Origin: CAWIHA01 sp963835855
GTDB taxonomy: Bacteria > Acidobacteriota > Terriglobia > Bryobacterales > Bryobacteraceae
Length of the DNA stretch: 64,000 nt
Direction: 5' to 3'
Assembly: GCA_963835855.1 (NCBI GenBank)
Contig: CAWIHA010000018.1
Span: 186,001-250,000 of the forward strand
Position numbers and translations under genes: made by a program. Shown here in pieces: positions 52,795 through 62,245 of this stretch; position 1 is the first letter of the stretch; every line of letters starts with the position of its first letter. The notes under the pieces are model-generated. The model saw only the letters and a program-made list of their open reading frames with translations. It was not told the DNA's origin and ran no database searches.

Positions 52795-55700
52795 ACAAGA
52801 CCATCCTCTCTCCTCTCCGAGCCGCGACCATGAGGGAGCGGTTCGCCTGCCGAATGCCGGCCCAGGCCGCGTTGCTCTCTCTGTTGCTTTTGCTGTTCGC
52901 GGTGAACTCGCCGGCGTATTATCCCTACTGGTGGTCCTCCAACTTCAGCAGCGGCACTCTCCCCTCGGGCTGGCACGTCAACGCTCCATTCCCGTATAGC
53001 CTCCCCCCTAGCGACTCGAACGTATTCGGATACCTAACCGGGTGCGGCTCGCTGATCTACCCAGGCGTAGCGCCCGACGGCACCTCCAACTACGAAGTGA
53101 AGCTGCGACTCGATTCCTCGCCAATTATGACCTCGGGTGTCGCAGCTCTCCTGCGCGCAAGCCCCGATGCGATGCCGGGGTCGAACCCGGGCAACCGATT
53201 TACCTGGGCCGCACAAGGCACGTACTATTCCGTCGAGGTGCAGAGGAACAATCTGGTGGTCAACATGCGGCAAAACGGGGTGCTGACCACCCTGGCTTCG
53301 ACGCCGGCGCCGTTTCAGTGGAACTCGGTGATCCGGGCCGTTATGCAGGGCCCCAAGAACATGATCCTGGTCTGGCTGGACAATGTTCTCTATATCGCGG
53401 TGCCGGCGGGCACAATCCAATCGGGTTCGCCGGGCGTGGCGGTTTGGCAAGATTCGAACGGCAGCAACGTGTGGGGAGGCGAGATCCAGGAAGCCGACCT
53501 CGGGCCGCTGGATACGATAGCCCCCGCGCCGATCGCGCAGAGCGCGATCACCGGCTCGGCCTACCCGGACCACGTCGATTTGCAATGGCAGGCGCCAGCG
53601 GACTACCACGTCAATGGCGAGCAGTATTCGCCGCAAACCATTCCCGATCCAAACGACACCGGCGCGGCGATCTACAAGATTTACCGCAACGGGCAGCTCC
53701 TGACGACCCCGTACGGGACGACCCAATACAGCGACCGGGCCGTCTTGTCCTCGACCAGTTACACCTACACCATCTATACGGGCGATTACCATTACAACTT
53801 CGAGACCACGGGCGTGACCGTTACGCTGGTGACGCCGCCGGCCGGGACTTCGGTTCCCGCGGACCAGACCATCGGGGTGCGGCCCACGGGAGCGTACTGG
53901 GGCGCGGGCGGCGAGCAGATCGACCTGCAATCGGGCAATCTGAATTTCACGCTCCCGCTGCTCAAAGCGCAGGGGCGGGGCGGCACCGGGGCCGCGTTCG
54001 CGCTCAGCTGCAACTCGCGGCTGTGGCGGCAGGATTCGGGCGGCGTCTGGAAGCTGGGCGAAGACGTGGGCTACGGCTTCGGGTGGCGATTGCAGGCGGG
54101 GTCGCTGGTGCCGTACCTTTCGGGCGGCTTGATCCAGTACTACATTTTCACCGACTCCACCGGGGCCGAATACCGGCTGAACGTCAACAACAACAACATC
54201 TGGACATCGCAGGAGGGCTTGTACGTCGAATACGATGCCACGGCGCTGCGGCTCTATTTCCCGGACGGCAGCTTCTGGGTGATGGGCTCGATCTCGGCCG
54301 GCACGGAGCAGGACGCGGGCACGCGCTACCCCACACTGATCGAGGATACCAACGGCAACCAGATCCTGATTCGCTACCTGCCGGCCATCGGCTTCACGTT
54401 TCCGAACTCAAGCGCCCGGATCGGCCAGATCGAGGACGCGCGGGCGGTGAGCGTGTCTGGGGGGCGCGCGACCTACCAGTTCACCTACAACTCGGATTCC
54501 ATCCCGCACCTGACGGGCATCGCGAACTCCATCCAGAGCGGTGAAACTTTCTCATTCGCGTATCTCGAGAACCAGGCGCTCACCTCGCCGTTCGGCGATG
54601 GCACGGCATTCGGCACCACCACTTTGCTCCAGCAGGCCACGAATACGGCCCGCAACGATACCTTCGCGTTCGCCTACCCGGGCGGCTCGGGCGAGCTGGG
54701 GACGGCGACGCTGCCGAAAGGCGGCTCGCTGGGCTGGGCGTACGCGCCTTTCACCTACTCATCGGGCGCAACGTTCCGGGAGGTGCAGAACCGGTATTTG
54801 ACGAAAGCGGCCGGAGCGGCTCAGACGACCTATACCTTCTCTCACGATTCCGGGGTTGGCGCCGTGCACGCCCAAACCGTGGTGACCGATCCCTCCGGCC
54901 CGGCCAAGGCGTGGTTTTTCGATACGGCCGGCCCGGCGACGCTGGGCCTCGTGACCAGCCGGGAGGACCGCGTCTCGACGGGCGGAAGCGCCACACGGCA
55001 GCAGAATTACACCTGGACCCAGGACGCGGCGGGCACGCCCTACATCGCCACCGTGCTGACCACGCTCGATCCGGGCACGGCGTATCAGGCGCAGTCCCAG
55101 ACCACCGAAACCTTGGATACGCACGGCAACGTCACGCAAACGAACATCTACGATTACAACAACCTGACCACGCCCGCGCGCACCTACGTCAATACCTATC
55201 TCACGAACGGGAACTACACTTCGCAGCACATCTGGAGCCGGCTGGTATCGAGCACGGTCAATGGAACGGCGCTAGTGACGAACGCGTACGACCAGAACGG
55301 CCTCACCGACCGTCCTGGAATCCTGGAGCACGATAGCAACTACGGGACCTCCTTCGCCTACCGCGGGAATGTGACCCAAACAGTGACGCCGGGGGCGGTG
55401 AGGAACGTGAGCTACGATATCGGCGGCGCGGTGGTCACGGCGAACGACAACAACGGGCACAGCGTCGCGGTGACGTTGAGCTCGGCCACGAATTACACTG
55501 CCCCGAGCGCGCTCGCTCCCAACAGCAACAGCAACCTGGGCAGCAGCTATACCTACAGCGGTTTCCTGGGCATCACTTCCGCAACGGACCCGAACGCGAG
55601 CACCGCGACCGTGGCTTACGATACGGCCGCGCGGCCAAGCCAAACGACTTCCCCGGATGGCGCCGTGACCTATTATTCGTACACCACGAACACGGCCGCG

Positions 55701-58511
55701 GCCACGACCAACGGCCACTGGCGGCGAAACACGCTGGACGGCCTGGGCCGCACCGTAACGATGACCGCCGGCGACTCCGGCGGAACGAAATCCGAGGTGG
55801 ATTCGGTTTACGGCCCCTGCGCCTGCTCGCCGCTGGGGAAGCTGAAACAGGTGTCGCAGCCTTACGCTCCGGGCGGCACGCCGGTCTGGACCACCTACAC
55901 CTACGATGCGCTGGGCCGGACGGTGCAGATCGCCCTGCCCGGCGGGACCGGCACGGTCGCCTACGCCTACCAGGGCAACACCACCACGGTGACGGATGCG
56001 GCGGGAAAATGGAAGACCTACACGCGGGACGCGCTGGGCAACCTGGTCCACGTAACCGAGCCGGCGCCGGAGGGCGGCACGCACGAGACCTCTTACGTAT
56101 ATAACGTCCTGAACCAGTTGACGCAGGTTTCGATGCCGCGCGGCGGGGTGACGCAGACTCGCACCTTCAACTACGACCCGGCGACCGCGCGCCTGATGAG
56201 CGCCACGAACCCGGAAAGCGGAACGGTCAGCTATACGTACAACGCGGATGGCACCGTGGCGGCGAAGACGGACGCCAAGGGGCAGAAGATCGCTTACACC
56301 TACGACAGCTACGGCCGGACCACGCAGGTGCAGCGGTACAACGCCTCGGGCGCGGCGGATCCCTGCCAGCAGACCTCGATCACTTACGATACTTGGTCCG
56401 ACAATGCGGGGTTCTTCACCACGGCGAACAGTTGGGGGCGGATGACCAGCTATCAATCCGGCGGCTTGGACCCGGCGCAGTGCCCGCCGGGGCAGTTTCT
56501 GGAGCTGTTCAGCTACACGCCCTCGGGGCGGGTCACCAGGAAGGTGTTGGCAGTCGTGCGCAACACCATTTTCAACAGGGCCAGCCTGGAGGCGGATTTC
56601 ACCTGGGACAACGAGGGCAAGCGGACCTCGATCGCGTATCCATCGACTTACGTGCTCCAAAGCAACGGTTCGTATGTGTTGCAGGCGGGGCCTGTGTTCA
56701 CCGACACCTACGATACGATGAGCCGGCCGGTCGGCCTCACGAGCAACGGTGTGGCCTGGGTGAGCAACGTGGCCTACGGGCCGTCGAACGAGCTGTTGCA
56801 GATGAAGCGGCTGACGGCGATCGTAGGCGGGCCAGCGTATGGTTGGTACGACGAGACCCGGACCTACAACGCGCGCTTGCAGTTGACCCGGCTGACCGTG
56901 AATAATGACCCTTCGGCGGCAGTGACTTACCCCAACGTGGATCTGGGCTACATTTACTCGCCCACGCAGAACAACGGCCGCATCGTGCAATCGGAGGATT
57001 ACGTTTCGGGCGAAGAGGTCAACTACAGCTACGACTCGCTGAACCGGCTCATTCTGGCCGAGACGACCGGGTCGCAGTGGGGGCAGTCGTTCAGCTACGA
57101 TGGGTTCGGGAACCTGACCTCGGAGCAGGCGGCCAAAGGCACGGCCTACTCGGCCAACTTCAACTACAATGCGACGACCAACCGCATCGCCACGGCCGGC
57201 TACCAGTACGACGCCAACGGCAACCTGACCGCGATGCCGAATGCAGGCATGACCTACGATATCGAGAACCGGCTGGCGCAGGCCACGCAGACGGTGAACG
57301 GGACCGAGCTGTACGGCTATGGCCTGGGCAACCGGAGGGTGTGGAAGCAGTCGGCGGACGGGACCGAGGAGTTTTATCTTTACGGCCCGGGCGGGGAGAA
57401 GCTGGGGACGTACACGGTGATGAGCTCCGGCTACTTTTTCTTTCAGGAGAAGAAGACGGACGTTTATTTCCGGCAGCAGTTGATTTGGGAAGGGCCGCTG
57501 GCCTCGGGGACGGGCGCGGGTGGGGCGCTGGTGCTGGACCGTTTGGGGACGGCGGTGGTGAAGGACGGCCAGAAGTACGCGTACTTCCCGTATGGCGAGC
57601 CGCGCGTGGGCACGGGCGACCACTTCGCGACCTACCAGCGCGACGCCACCGGCTTCGATTACGCCCTGAACCGCTACTACTCGAACGTGGCCGGGAGGTT
57701 CTTGACGCCGGACCCGTACGGCGGCAGCGCGTGGCGCATCAACCCGCAGAGCTGGAATAGGTACACGTATGCAGGCGACGACCCGGTGAATGCGAACGAT
57801 CCCGAAGGGCTGAACGTAACCTGGCTGCCGCCAGCCGGCGGAGAGGAGGGGCCCCCCCAGGGTGCCTGCGACATCTTCCCGAACATGTTTTTCCCGGAGT
57901 GCGGGCGCAACGAGGGCGCCTGGATAGGGATGTCCTTCCTGTTCAACGAGACCCAGTTGGCCACTTGGGAAGGCGGGACATCGCACGGTTGGCTTTTGAC
58001 GGTCAAAGGGCTGAGCACGACCAGCGTAAAAGCTGTTACCGTGCAAAATGACCTTCGCTGGCTGCAACAGGCCATCCTGGACAATTCCGACTGTGCCAAG
58101 TGGTTGAACGGCAGCACATCGGCGATCAATTACATGCTCAATACCCCTGGCAGCGGTGCAACAGCCATGATGGTCGGCGTCGGTTCGTTTAGCCCCAGTG
58201 GCGACAACGCGGCCGCAGGCACCGGCGGCACGAATCTCACGCCCGGTTCAATGCTGATAACGGTAAATGTTAACGGCGCATTCTTCAAGCCGGGTCCATC
58301 GACTGCGGTTGGATACGGTGTTCCATCTTGGATAACAGGTGGAACGGATGCTGCCAAGGCCTTGATTCTGCTCCATGAACTAGCGCATGATTTAGGAGCC
58401 GCGGGCTTCGATCAGAACGATGGGGATAATCCAGCTGCACAGGCAGCTAACAACAGCCTAGTAATGCAGAACTGCGGTGATGTCGTAAAGCAAGCAGCCG
58501 GAGCACCATAA
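52791..58511 (+). CDS. Sec-exported Rhs/YD-repeat polymorphic toxin with HELAH tip
   Basis: 1906 residues, intact. Signal peptide about 1-45 (LLSLLLLLFAVNSPA). Residues about 45-245 look like a laminin-G-type lectin fold, then an FN3-like segment, then YD repeats through about 1600. The Rhs core ends RYYSNVAGRFLTPDPYGG and NDPEGL near residue 1672. The variable tip (about 230 residues) has WLPPAGGEEGPPQ, then a zinc-protease-like LLHELAHDLGAAGFDQNDGD (HELAH at residues 1862-1866). ATG 52791 overlaps the upstream stop (ATGA). Export by Sec implies a cell-surface or shed toxin, not type VI loading. The first codons coincide with a copy of the GC-rich repeat. Confidence 0.88.
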   Translation: MNKTILSPLRAATMRERFACRMPAQAALLSLLLLLFAVNSPAYYPYWWSSNFSSGTLPSGWHVNAPFPYSLPPSDSNVFGYLTGCGSLIYPGVAPDGTSNYEVKLRLDSSPIMTSGVAALLRASPDAMPGSNPGNRFTWAAQGTYYSVEVQRNNLVVNMRQNGVLTTLASTPAPFQWNSVIRAVMQGPKNMILVWLDNVLYIAVPAGTIQSGSPGVAVWQDSNGSNVWGGEIQEADLGPLDTIAPAPIAQSAITGSAYPDHVDLQWQAPADYHVNGEQYSPQTIPDPNDTGAAIYKIYRNGQLLTTPYGTTQYSDRAVLSSTSYTYTIYTGDYHYNFETTGVTVTLVTPPAGTSVPADQTIGVRPTGAYWGAGGEQIDLQSGNLNFTLPLLKAQGRGGTGAAFALSCNSRLWRQDSGGVWKLGEDVGYGFGWRLQAGSLVPYLSGGLIQYYIFTDSTGAEYRLNVNNNNIWTSQEGLYVEYDATALRLYFPDGSFWVMGSISAGTEQDAGTRYPTLIEDTNGNQILIRYLPAIGFTFPNSSARIGQIEDARAVSVSGGRATYQFTYNSDSIPHLTGIANSIQSGETFSFAYLENQALTSPFGDGTAFGTTTLLQQATNTARNDTFAFAYPGGSGELGTATLPKGGSLGWAYAPFTYSSGATFREVQNRYLTKAAGAAQTTYTFSHDSGVGAVHAQTVVTDPSGPAKAWFFDTAGPATLGLVTSREDRVSTGGSATRQQNYTWTQDAAGTPYIATVLTTLDPGTAYQAQSQTTETLDTHGNVTQTNIYDYNNLTTPARTYVNTYLTNGNYTSQHIWSRLVSSTVNGTALVTNAYDQNGLTDRPGILEHDSNYGTSFAYRGNVTQTVTPGAVRNVSYDIGGAVVTANDNNGHSVAVTLSSATNYTAPSALAPNSNSNLGSSYTYSGFLGITSATDPNASTATVAYDTAARPSQTTSPDGAVTYYSYTTNTAAATTNGHWRRNTLDGLGRTVTMTAGDSGGTKSEVDSVYGPCACSPLGKLKQVSQPYAPGGTPVWTTYTYDALGRTVQIALPGGTGTVAYAYQGNTTTVTDAAGKWKTYTRDALGNLVHVTEPAPEGGTHETSYVYNVLNQLTQVSMPRGGVTQTRTFNYDPATARLMSATNPESGTVSYTYNADGTVAAKTDAKGQKIAYTYDSYGRTTQVQRYNASGAADPCQQTSITYDTWSDNAGFFTTANSWGRMTSYQSGGLDPAQCPPGQFLELFSYTPSGRVTRKVLAVVRNTIFNRASLEADFTWDNEGKRTSIAYPSTYVLQSNGSYVLQAGPVFTDTYDTMSRPVGLTSNGVAWVSNVAYGPSNELLQMKRLTAIVGGPAYGWYDETRTYNARLQLTRLTVNNDPSAAVTYPNVDLGYIYSPTQNNGRIVQSEDYVSGEEVNYSYDSLNRLILAETTGSQWGQSFSYDGFGNLTSEQAAKGTAYSANFNYNATTNRIATAGYQYDANGNLTAMPNAGMTYDIENRLAQATQTVNGTELYGYGLGNRRVWKQSADGTEEFYLYGPGGEKLGTYTVMSSGYFFFQEKKTDVYFRQQLIWEGPLASGTGAGGALVLDRLGTAVVKDGQKYAYFPYGEPRVGTGDHFATYQRDATGFDYALNRYYSNVAGRFLTPDPYGGSAWRINPQSWNRYTYAGDDPVNANDPEGLNVTWLPPAGGEEGPPQGACDIFPNMFFPECGRNEGAWIGMSFLFNETQLATWEGGTSHGWLLTVKGLSTTSVKAVTVQNDLRWLQQAILDNSDCAKWLNGSTSAINYMLNTPGSGATAMMVGVGSFSPSGDNAAAGTGGTNLTPGSMLITVNVNGAFFKPGPSTAVGYGVPSWITGGTDAAKALILLHELAHDLGAAGFDQNDGDNPAAQAANNSLVMQNCGDVVKQAAGAP
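52819..52841. repeat. Copy of the GC-rich interspersed repeat inside the Rhs start
   Basis: GAGCCGCGACCATGAGGGAG followed by CGG is the reverse complement, with one mismatch, of the unit at 52161-52183. It lies within codons 10-17 of the Rhs gene and contains an in-frame ATG (52830), an alternative start. Confidence 0.6.
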
Positions 58512-58667
58512 GCAAAACAACTGCAAGCATTAGGCGAAGCATTACGCGAGGATAGGGACAGACCCATTCCAGGTCTGCAATACGGCGGAGGCGGCGATTA
58601 CGGGTACGAGGAGTATGTAACATCGATTATCACATACGACCTGTCTCCATTGTTCGACATACCGTGA
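58512..58667 (+). other. In-frame extension behind the Rhs stop
   Basis: After TAA 58509 the same frame stays open for 51 codons to TGA 58665 and reads as plausible protein (AKQLQALGEALREDRDRPIP ...). Its TGA overlaps the GTG of the small lipoprotein gene (GTGA). This may mean that the Rhs protein once ended at 58667, with the TAA a later nonsense mutation, or that it is a leftover of an older tip. Confidence 0.45.
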
Positions 58668-58810
58668 AACTATCCAGAACTACATTGTTCGGTGTGCTGG
58701 GAGTTGCTATGGCGAGTGGTTGCTTCGAGCAGCCACTGGAATCATGCTTTGCTTTTTTGCTTCGAGGCGATGTAGTGGTTAGCTGCGAGGGCAGGAAGCT
58801 CAGAGAATAA
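58664..58810 (+). CDS. Small lipoprotein-like protein, candidate immunity
   Basis: 48 residues from GTG 58664 to TAA 58808. MKLSRTTLFGVLGVAMASGC has a classic signal and lipobox (MASGC), followed by FEQPLESCFAFLLRGDVV and a charged end. It sits directly behind the Rhs tip and overlaps the extended frame by GTGA. A small immunity lipoprotein against the exported toxin is a reasonable guess, not shown. Confidence 0.5.
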   Translation: MKLSRTTLFGVLGVAMASGCFEQPLESCFAFLLRGDVVVSCEGRKLRE

Positions 58811-58853
58811 TGCAGAACAGCGCTGATACCGTAAACACGCGTGGTGAGGATTT

Positions 58854-59351
58854 ATGCTCAGAACGTATAGTACATCCTTAAAGTCGCCCGTGGTGGTGCG
58901 CATCGCGGTGCTCTTGTCCTTGTCCGCTGCCGTTTGCTGGGCGCAGCCGCCTGGCCCTGCCGTGACGCGAATTGTTGGCGTAGAATACCCGTGGTTCGCG
59001 CGCGTCGCTGTCCTCCAGGGCACCGTGAAGCTCGCAGCAACAGTGTCGCGGGAAGGCAGTGTCACGAACGTGCGCGTTATTTCTGGGCCGAAGCCATTGG
59101 CCGACGCGGCGAGCGACACGTTTTCAAAATGGCAATTTGCAGCGTGTCCGTCTGGCGACTGTCACGTTGAACTCACGTTCTCGTTTGTGCTGAACGGCTC
59201 GTGCAACGCCTGTAGCCACTGCCCGACCGAGTTTGAGGTGAATCTTCCTGACAAGGTCAGAATAACCTCCAAAAGCTTCAACGGTCCGTTGATGGTGGGG
59301 CACGGTGAGGGCGACTCGATCAACGGAAACGACCCCAGTGGATCGCATTGA
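58854..59351 (+). CDS. Secreted TonB-C-terminal-like protein
   Basis: 165 residues; ATG 58854. Signal peptide about 1-30 (IAVLLSLSAAVCWAQ). The body matches the TonB C-terminal fold: VEYPWFARVAVLQGTVKLAA and VSREGSVTNVRVISGPKPLA, then SDTFSKWQFAACPSGDC. It lacks the TonB anchor helix and proline-rich spacer, so it is not a standard energy transducer. C-terminal cysteines (GSCNACSHC) may form disulfides. Found between two Rhs pieces, it is an immunity candidate or a cargo gene. Confidence 0.65.
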   Translation: MLRTYSTSLKSPVVVRIAVLLSLSAAVCWAQPPGPAVTRIVGVEYPWFARVAVLQGTVKLAATVSREGSVTNVRVISGPKPLADAASDTFSKWQFAACPSGDCHVELTFSFVLNGSCNACSHCPTEFEVNLPDKVRITSKSFNGPLMVGHGEGDSINGNDPSGSH

Positions 59352-59451
59352 GAGCAGTTCAACGCCGGGCGCGCCAGTGATCCAACGTGAGGATGAGCAC
59401 GCCGTGGCGTCCGATCCGACGAAAAAGCCATAGTAGCGCCGCTCTGGCAGC

Positions 59452-60023
59452 TTCCGGCAGCAGTTGATCTGGGAGGGGCCGGTCGGATCGGGGACCGGCA
59501 CGGGCGGCGCGCTGGTGCTGGACCGGCAGGGGACGGCGGTGGTGAAGGACGGCCAGAGGGTGTCGTACTTCCCGTACGGCGAGCCGCGCGTGGGCGCGGG
59601 CGATCATTTTGCGACTTACCAGCGCGACGCGACCACCAGCTTCGATTACGCCATGAACCGGTATTACTCGAATGTCGCGGGCAGGTTCCTGACCCCGGAC
59701 CCGTATCGCCGGAGCGCGCACCGCAGCAACCCGCAAAGCTGGAATCGGTACGCATACGTGCAAGGCGATCCGGTGAATGCCAATGACCCCAGCGGGTTGG
59801 ATGATTGGGAGTTTACCTGCTCGGGCTCCCCGCCACAGTGCGGTTGGTTCTGGCAGGACCTCCCGTCCTACCCATGGGTCGTGGCCCCGGGCTACCCGGG
59901 CATGGCCGCCAACGCCCCGGCGGCGGTAGCCTGGCGGGATTTTGAATCTAACCCCGAATCGCAGTACGACCCGAATCAGCAGCTGAACTTTAGCTGCGAC
60001 ACGAGCGACCCTGTCAACGCGCA
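59452..60023 (+). pseudogene. Displaced Rhs core-tip cassette 2, 5' part, no start
   Basis: From 59452 (FRQQLIWEGPV) the sequence repeats the Rhs core at 57467-57800, including NRYYSNVAGRFLTPDPY and NANDPSGLDD. Two stop codons precede it in frame (59428-59433 region), so there is no native start. The tip begins DDWEFTCSGSPPQCGWFWQD and runs to about NFSCDTSDPVNAHL, where an IS21 element interrupts it. It resembles orphan Rhs tips that can replace the main tip by recombination. Confidence 0.8.
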
Positions 60024-60045
60024 TTTAGAACTGACCCCCTTTCGA

Positions 60046-60879
60046 TCATTCAGAATTGACCCCCGGTGACGTGAGTTGGATTGTAATGGGGGGGTATAGG
60101 TTTGCAGTCACCTCCTGTGCCGTGGTCTTGGCTTGGCGCTTTTCTTTCAGGCGATAGCTGTCGCCCCGGATGTTGATGACGGTGGAGCGGTGTAGAAGCC
60201 GGTCCAAGGCAGCGGCAGCCATGATCGGATCGCCGGCGAAGACTTGTCCCCAGTCCGCGAAGGCCTTGTTGCTGGTGAGGATGATCGCCTGCTGCTTCTC
60301 GTAGCGCTCGCAGATAGCCTGGAACAGCAAGCTGGCGTGAGCGGTCTCCAGCGCGAGGTAGCCGACTTCATCGATGATGAGCAGCTTGGGCCGGGTGAGG
60401 TTCTTGATTTCCCGCGAGAGGCGGTTTTCAACCATGGCGCGCGCCATGCGGCGGGCCAGATCGATGGCCGTTGTGAAGTAGATGCGGTGGCCCATCTCGG
60501 CGGCGAGCACGCCGAGCGCGATCGCCAGGTGCGTCTTGCCAACGCCGGGCGGGCCAAGGAAAACGACGTTCCGGCCTTGGTGCAGGAAGCGTCCTGTGGC
60601 CAGTTCGTCAATGAGCCGCTTGTCGATGGAAGGCTGCTGCTGAAAGTCGAAACCCTCGAGCCGTTTCTGATACGGCAGGTTGGCAAACTGCAAGTTCAGC
60701 CGTACGGTCTTTTCGTGACGGAAACTCAGTTCGGCATCGAGCAGGTATCCAAGGAAGTGTGTGTAGGACCAACCGGAGGCGGCAGCCTGCTGCGCGGCCT
60801 GATCGAGTTGCTGGCCGGCGATTTCGAGTCCGAGTTGCTGGAGGGCGGCGCCGGCCTTCTGTTCATAAGCGATGCTCAT
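60046..60879 (-). CDS. istB: IS21 helper ATPase IstB
   Basis: 277 residues from ATG 60879, overlapping the istA stop (ATGA). AAA+ domain with P-loop LGPPGVGKTHLAIALG, Walker B LLIIDEVGYLALE and sensor region ILTSNKAFADWGQVF. It assembles on DNA and recruits IstA for target choice. Intact. Confidence 0.96.
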   Translation of the reverse strand: MSIAYEQKAGAALQQLGLEIAGQQLDQAAQQAAASGWSYTHFLGYLLDAELSFRHEKTVRLNLQFANLPYQKRLEGFDFQQQPSIDKRLIDELATGRFLHQGRNVVFLGPPGVGKTHLAIALGVLAAEMGHRIYFTTAIDLARRMARAMVENRLSREIKNLTRPKLLIIDEVGYLALETAHASLLFQAICERYEKQQAIILTSNKAFADWGQVFAGDPIMAAAALDRLLHRSTVINIRGDSYRLKEKRQAKTTAQEVTANLYPPITIQLTSPGVNSE

Positions 60880-62090
60880 TGGGCAGCCTCCTGATAGGCA
60901 GCCAGAGGTGCAGTCTCGACTTGCTGATTGAAGGTGAGCTGCCAGCGCGGAGGCGGCGTCTTGGCCTGGTGCAGCGACAGCTTCCACAGCGCCGCGATGT
61001 GCGCCGGATCGGCGACGGTTTCGCCAGCCTTCTGGGCCGGACTGTGTTCAGCGACGATGAGATCGCGGGCGCGGATGACGATCTTCTGTTCCTGGCGCCC
61101 GATGCACACGGTTTGCCCGGCAAACTCCGGCGGTATCGAGTAGCGGCTGCGCTCGAAGCGCACGAAGCCGTCGAAGCCTGCTTTGCGCGAAACAGGCTCG
61201 AAGAGCTGATACCGTGCCACGCTGTCCAGAGCAGTGAGCTCCTCCTGCTTCCAGAGGTCGAGAGGGCGCTGCTGTGTTGTCGCGTGAATGCGCGTGTTGG
61301 CGGTGTGTGTGAGCCAGTGGCGCGCCTGCGCATTGAGGTCCGCCAGATCGGTGAAGGAGCGGCCGTTGAGGAAGTTGTCCTTCACATAAGTGACCATGCG
61401 CTCGACCTTGCCCTTGGTGCGCGGACGGCGGATGCGGTGCGTCTTGATCGCAAAGCCGTAATGGGCGGCGAAATCCACAAACCAGGGATTCAGTTCCGTT
61501 GGGCTGAGCCGGACCTGCTTCATGTTGTCGTAGAGGATGTCGCGTGTCCATCCGCCAAAGAAGTCGAAAGCGTTGCTGTGACAGCGGAGCAGCGCCGGTA
61601 GCTTCATCGATGAGGTGAACTCAACGTAGAGCATGCGGGAGAAGCTGAGCACCATGACGAACACGTACACGGGCAGGATATGTCCGGCGGGATCAGGAAA
61701 GCGGCCACAGTAGGCCCAGTCGGCTTGCGATTGTTTGCCGGGCGGGGTCTCAAAGCGCACGGCCAGTTTGCGAAGACGCTCCTGCTCGGGCTTGAGCGAC
61801 TGCAGATAACGACGGAGAGTTGCAATCGAACCGGCGTACCCCATGGCCTGAATCTCGGGTAGAAGCCGCACGGCGGAAAGAGCGCACTCCTGATAGCGAG
61901 TCTGCAAATATTGTTTGAAGGGGTCGAGACAAGAATGGCGTTCCGGCTTACGGAACCCCGTGGGGCCCGCCTCGCGCAGGACGCGCCGAACCGTGTTCCG
62001 GCTGCGTCCCGACATTCGTGCAATGGCTTTGATAGAGTGACCCTCTTTATGAAGTGATCTGATGTCCATCCATTCCTCCAGTTTGAGCAC
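60876..62090 (-). CDS. istA: IS21 transposase IstA
   Basis: About 404 residues from GTG 62090; a longer open frame upstream is not conserved. N-terminal helix-turn-helix (GHSIKAIARMSGRSRNTVRR), DDE core with SQADWAYCG, LYDNMKQV and KGKVERMV, then a C-terminal beta-barrel domain. Intact. Confidence 0.95.
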   Translation of the reverse strand: MLKLEEWMDIRSLHKEGHSIKAIARMSGRSRNTVRRVLREAGPTGFRKPERHSCLDPFKQYLQTRYQECALSAVRLLPEIQAMGYAGSIATLRRYLQSLKPEQERLRKLAVRFETPPGKQSQADWAYCGRFPDPAGHILPVYVFVMVLSFSRMLYVEFTSSMKLPALLRCHSNAFDFFGGWTRDILYDNMKQVRLSPTELNPWFVDFAAHYGFAIKTHRIRRPRTKGKVERMVTYVKDNFLNGRSFTDLADLNAQARHWLTHTANTRIHATTQQRPLDLWKQEELTALDSVARYQLFEPVSRKAGFDGFVRFERSRYSIPPEFAGQTVCIGRQEQKIVIRARDLIVAEHSPAQKAGETVADPAHIAALWKLSLHQAKTPPPRWQLTFNQQVETAPLAAYQEAAQ

Positions 62091-62245
62091 TCGGCCCTCC
62101 TCTGACCGCAAGGGTTCAGAGTAGCTGCCGGGCTGCGCCGTTGTGAGGACGGAACTCCAGCCCTCGCTACGCTCGGGCTTCCGTTCCGTCCTCACAACCA
62201 GTGGAGGGGTCAAATCTCCATGATCGTTAAGGGGTCAGTTTTACA

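Larger units (their letters stand above)
60024..62245 (-). mobile_element. IS21-family insertion sequence
   Basis: istA-istB pair on the minus strand. Ends share TnTAnAACTGACCCC (60024-60038 and the complement at 62231-62245), and a further internal TTGACCCC repeat lies inward at both ends. The right end has the expected terminal CA/TG; the left end reads TT instead of TG. No clear target duplication. It splits Rhs cassette 2. Confidence 0.88.

Noticed and set aside
55272..58067. Very long open frame (931 codons) on the minus strand opposite the Rhs gene
   Set aside because: Arg/Val/His-rich translation with no domain; it mirrors codon bias of the real plus-strand gene with its YD repeats.
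52791..58511. Type VI secretion-linked Rhs
   Set aside because: The protein has a Sec signal peptide and lacks a PAAR or VgrG partner in the window, so type VI delivery is not supported.
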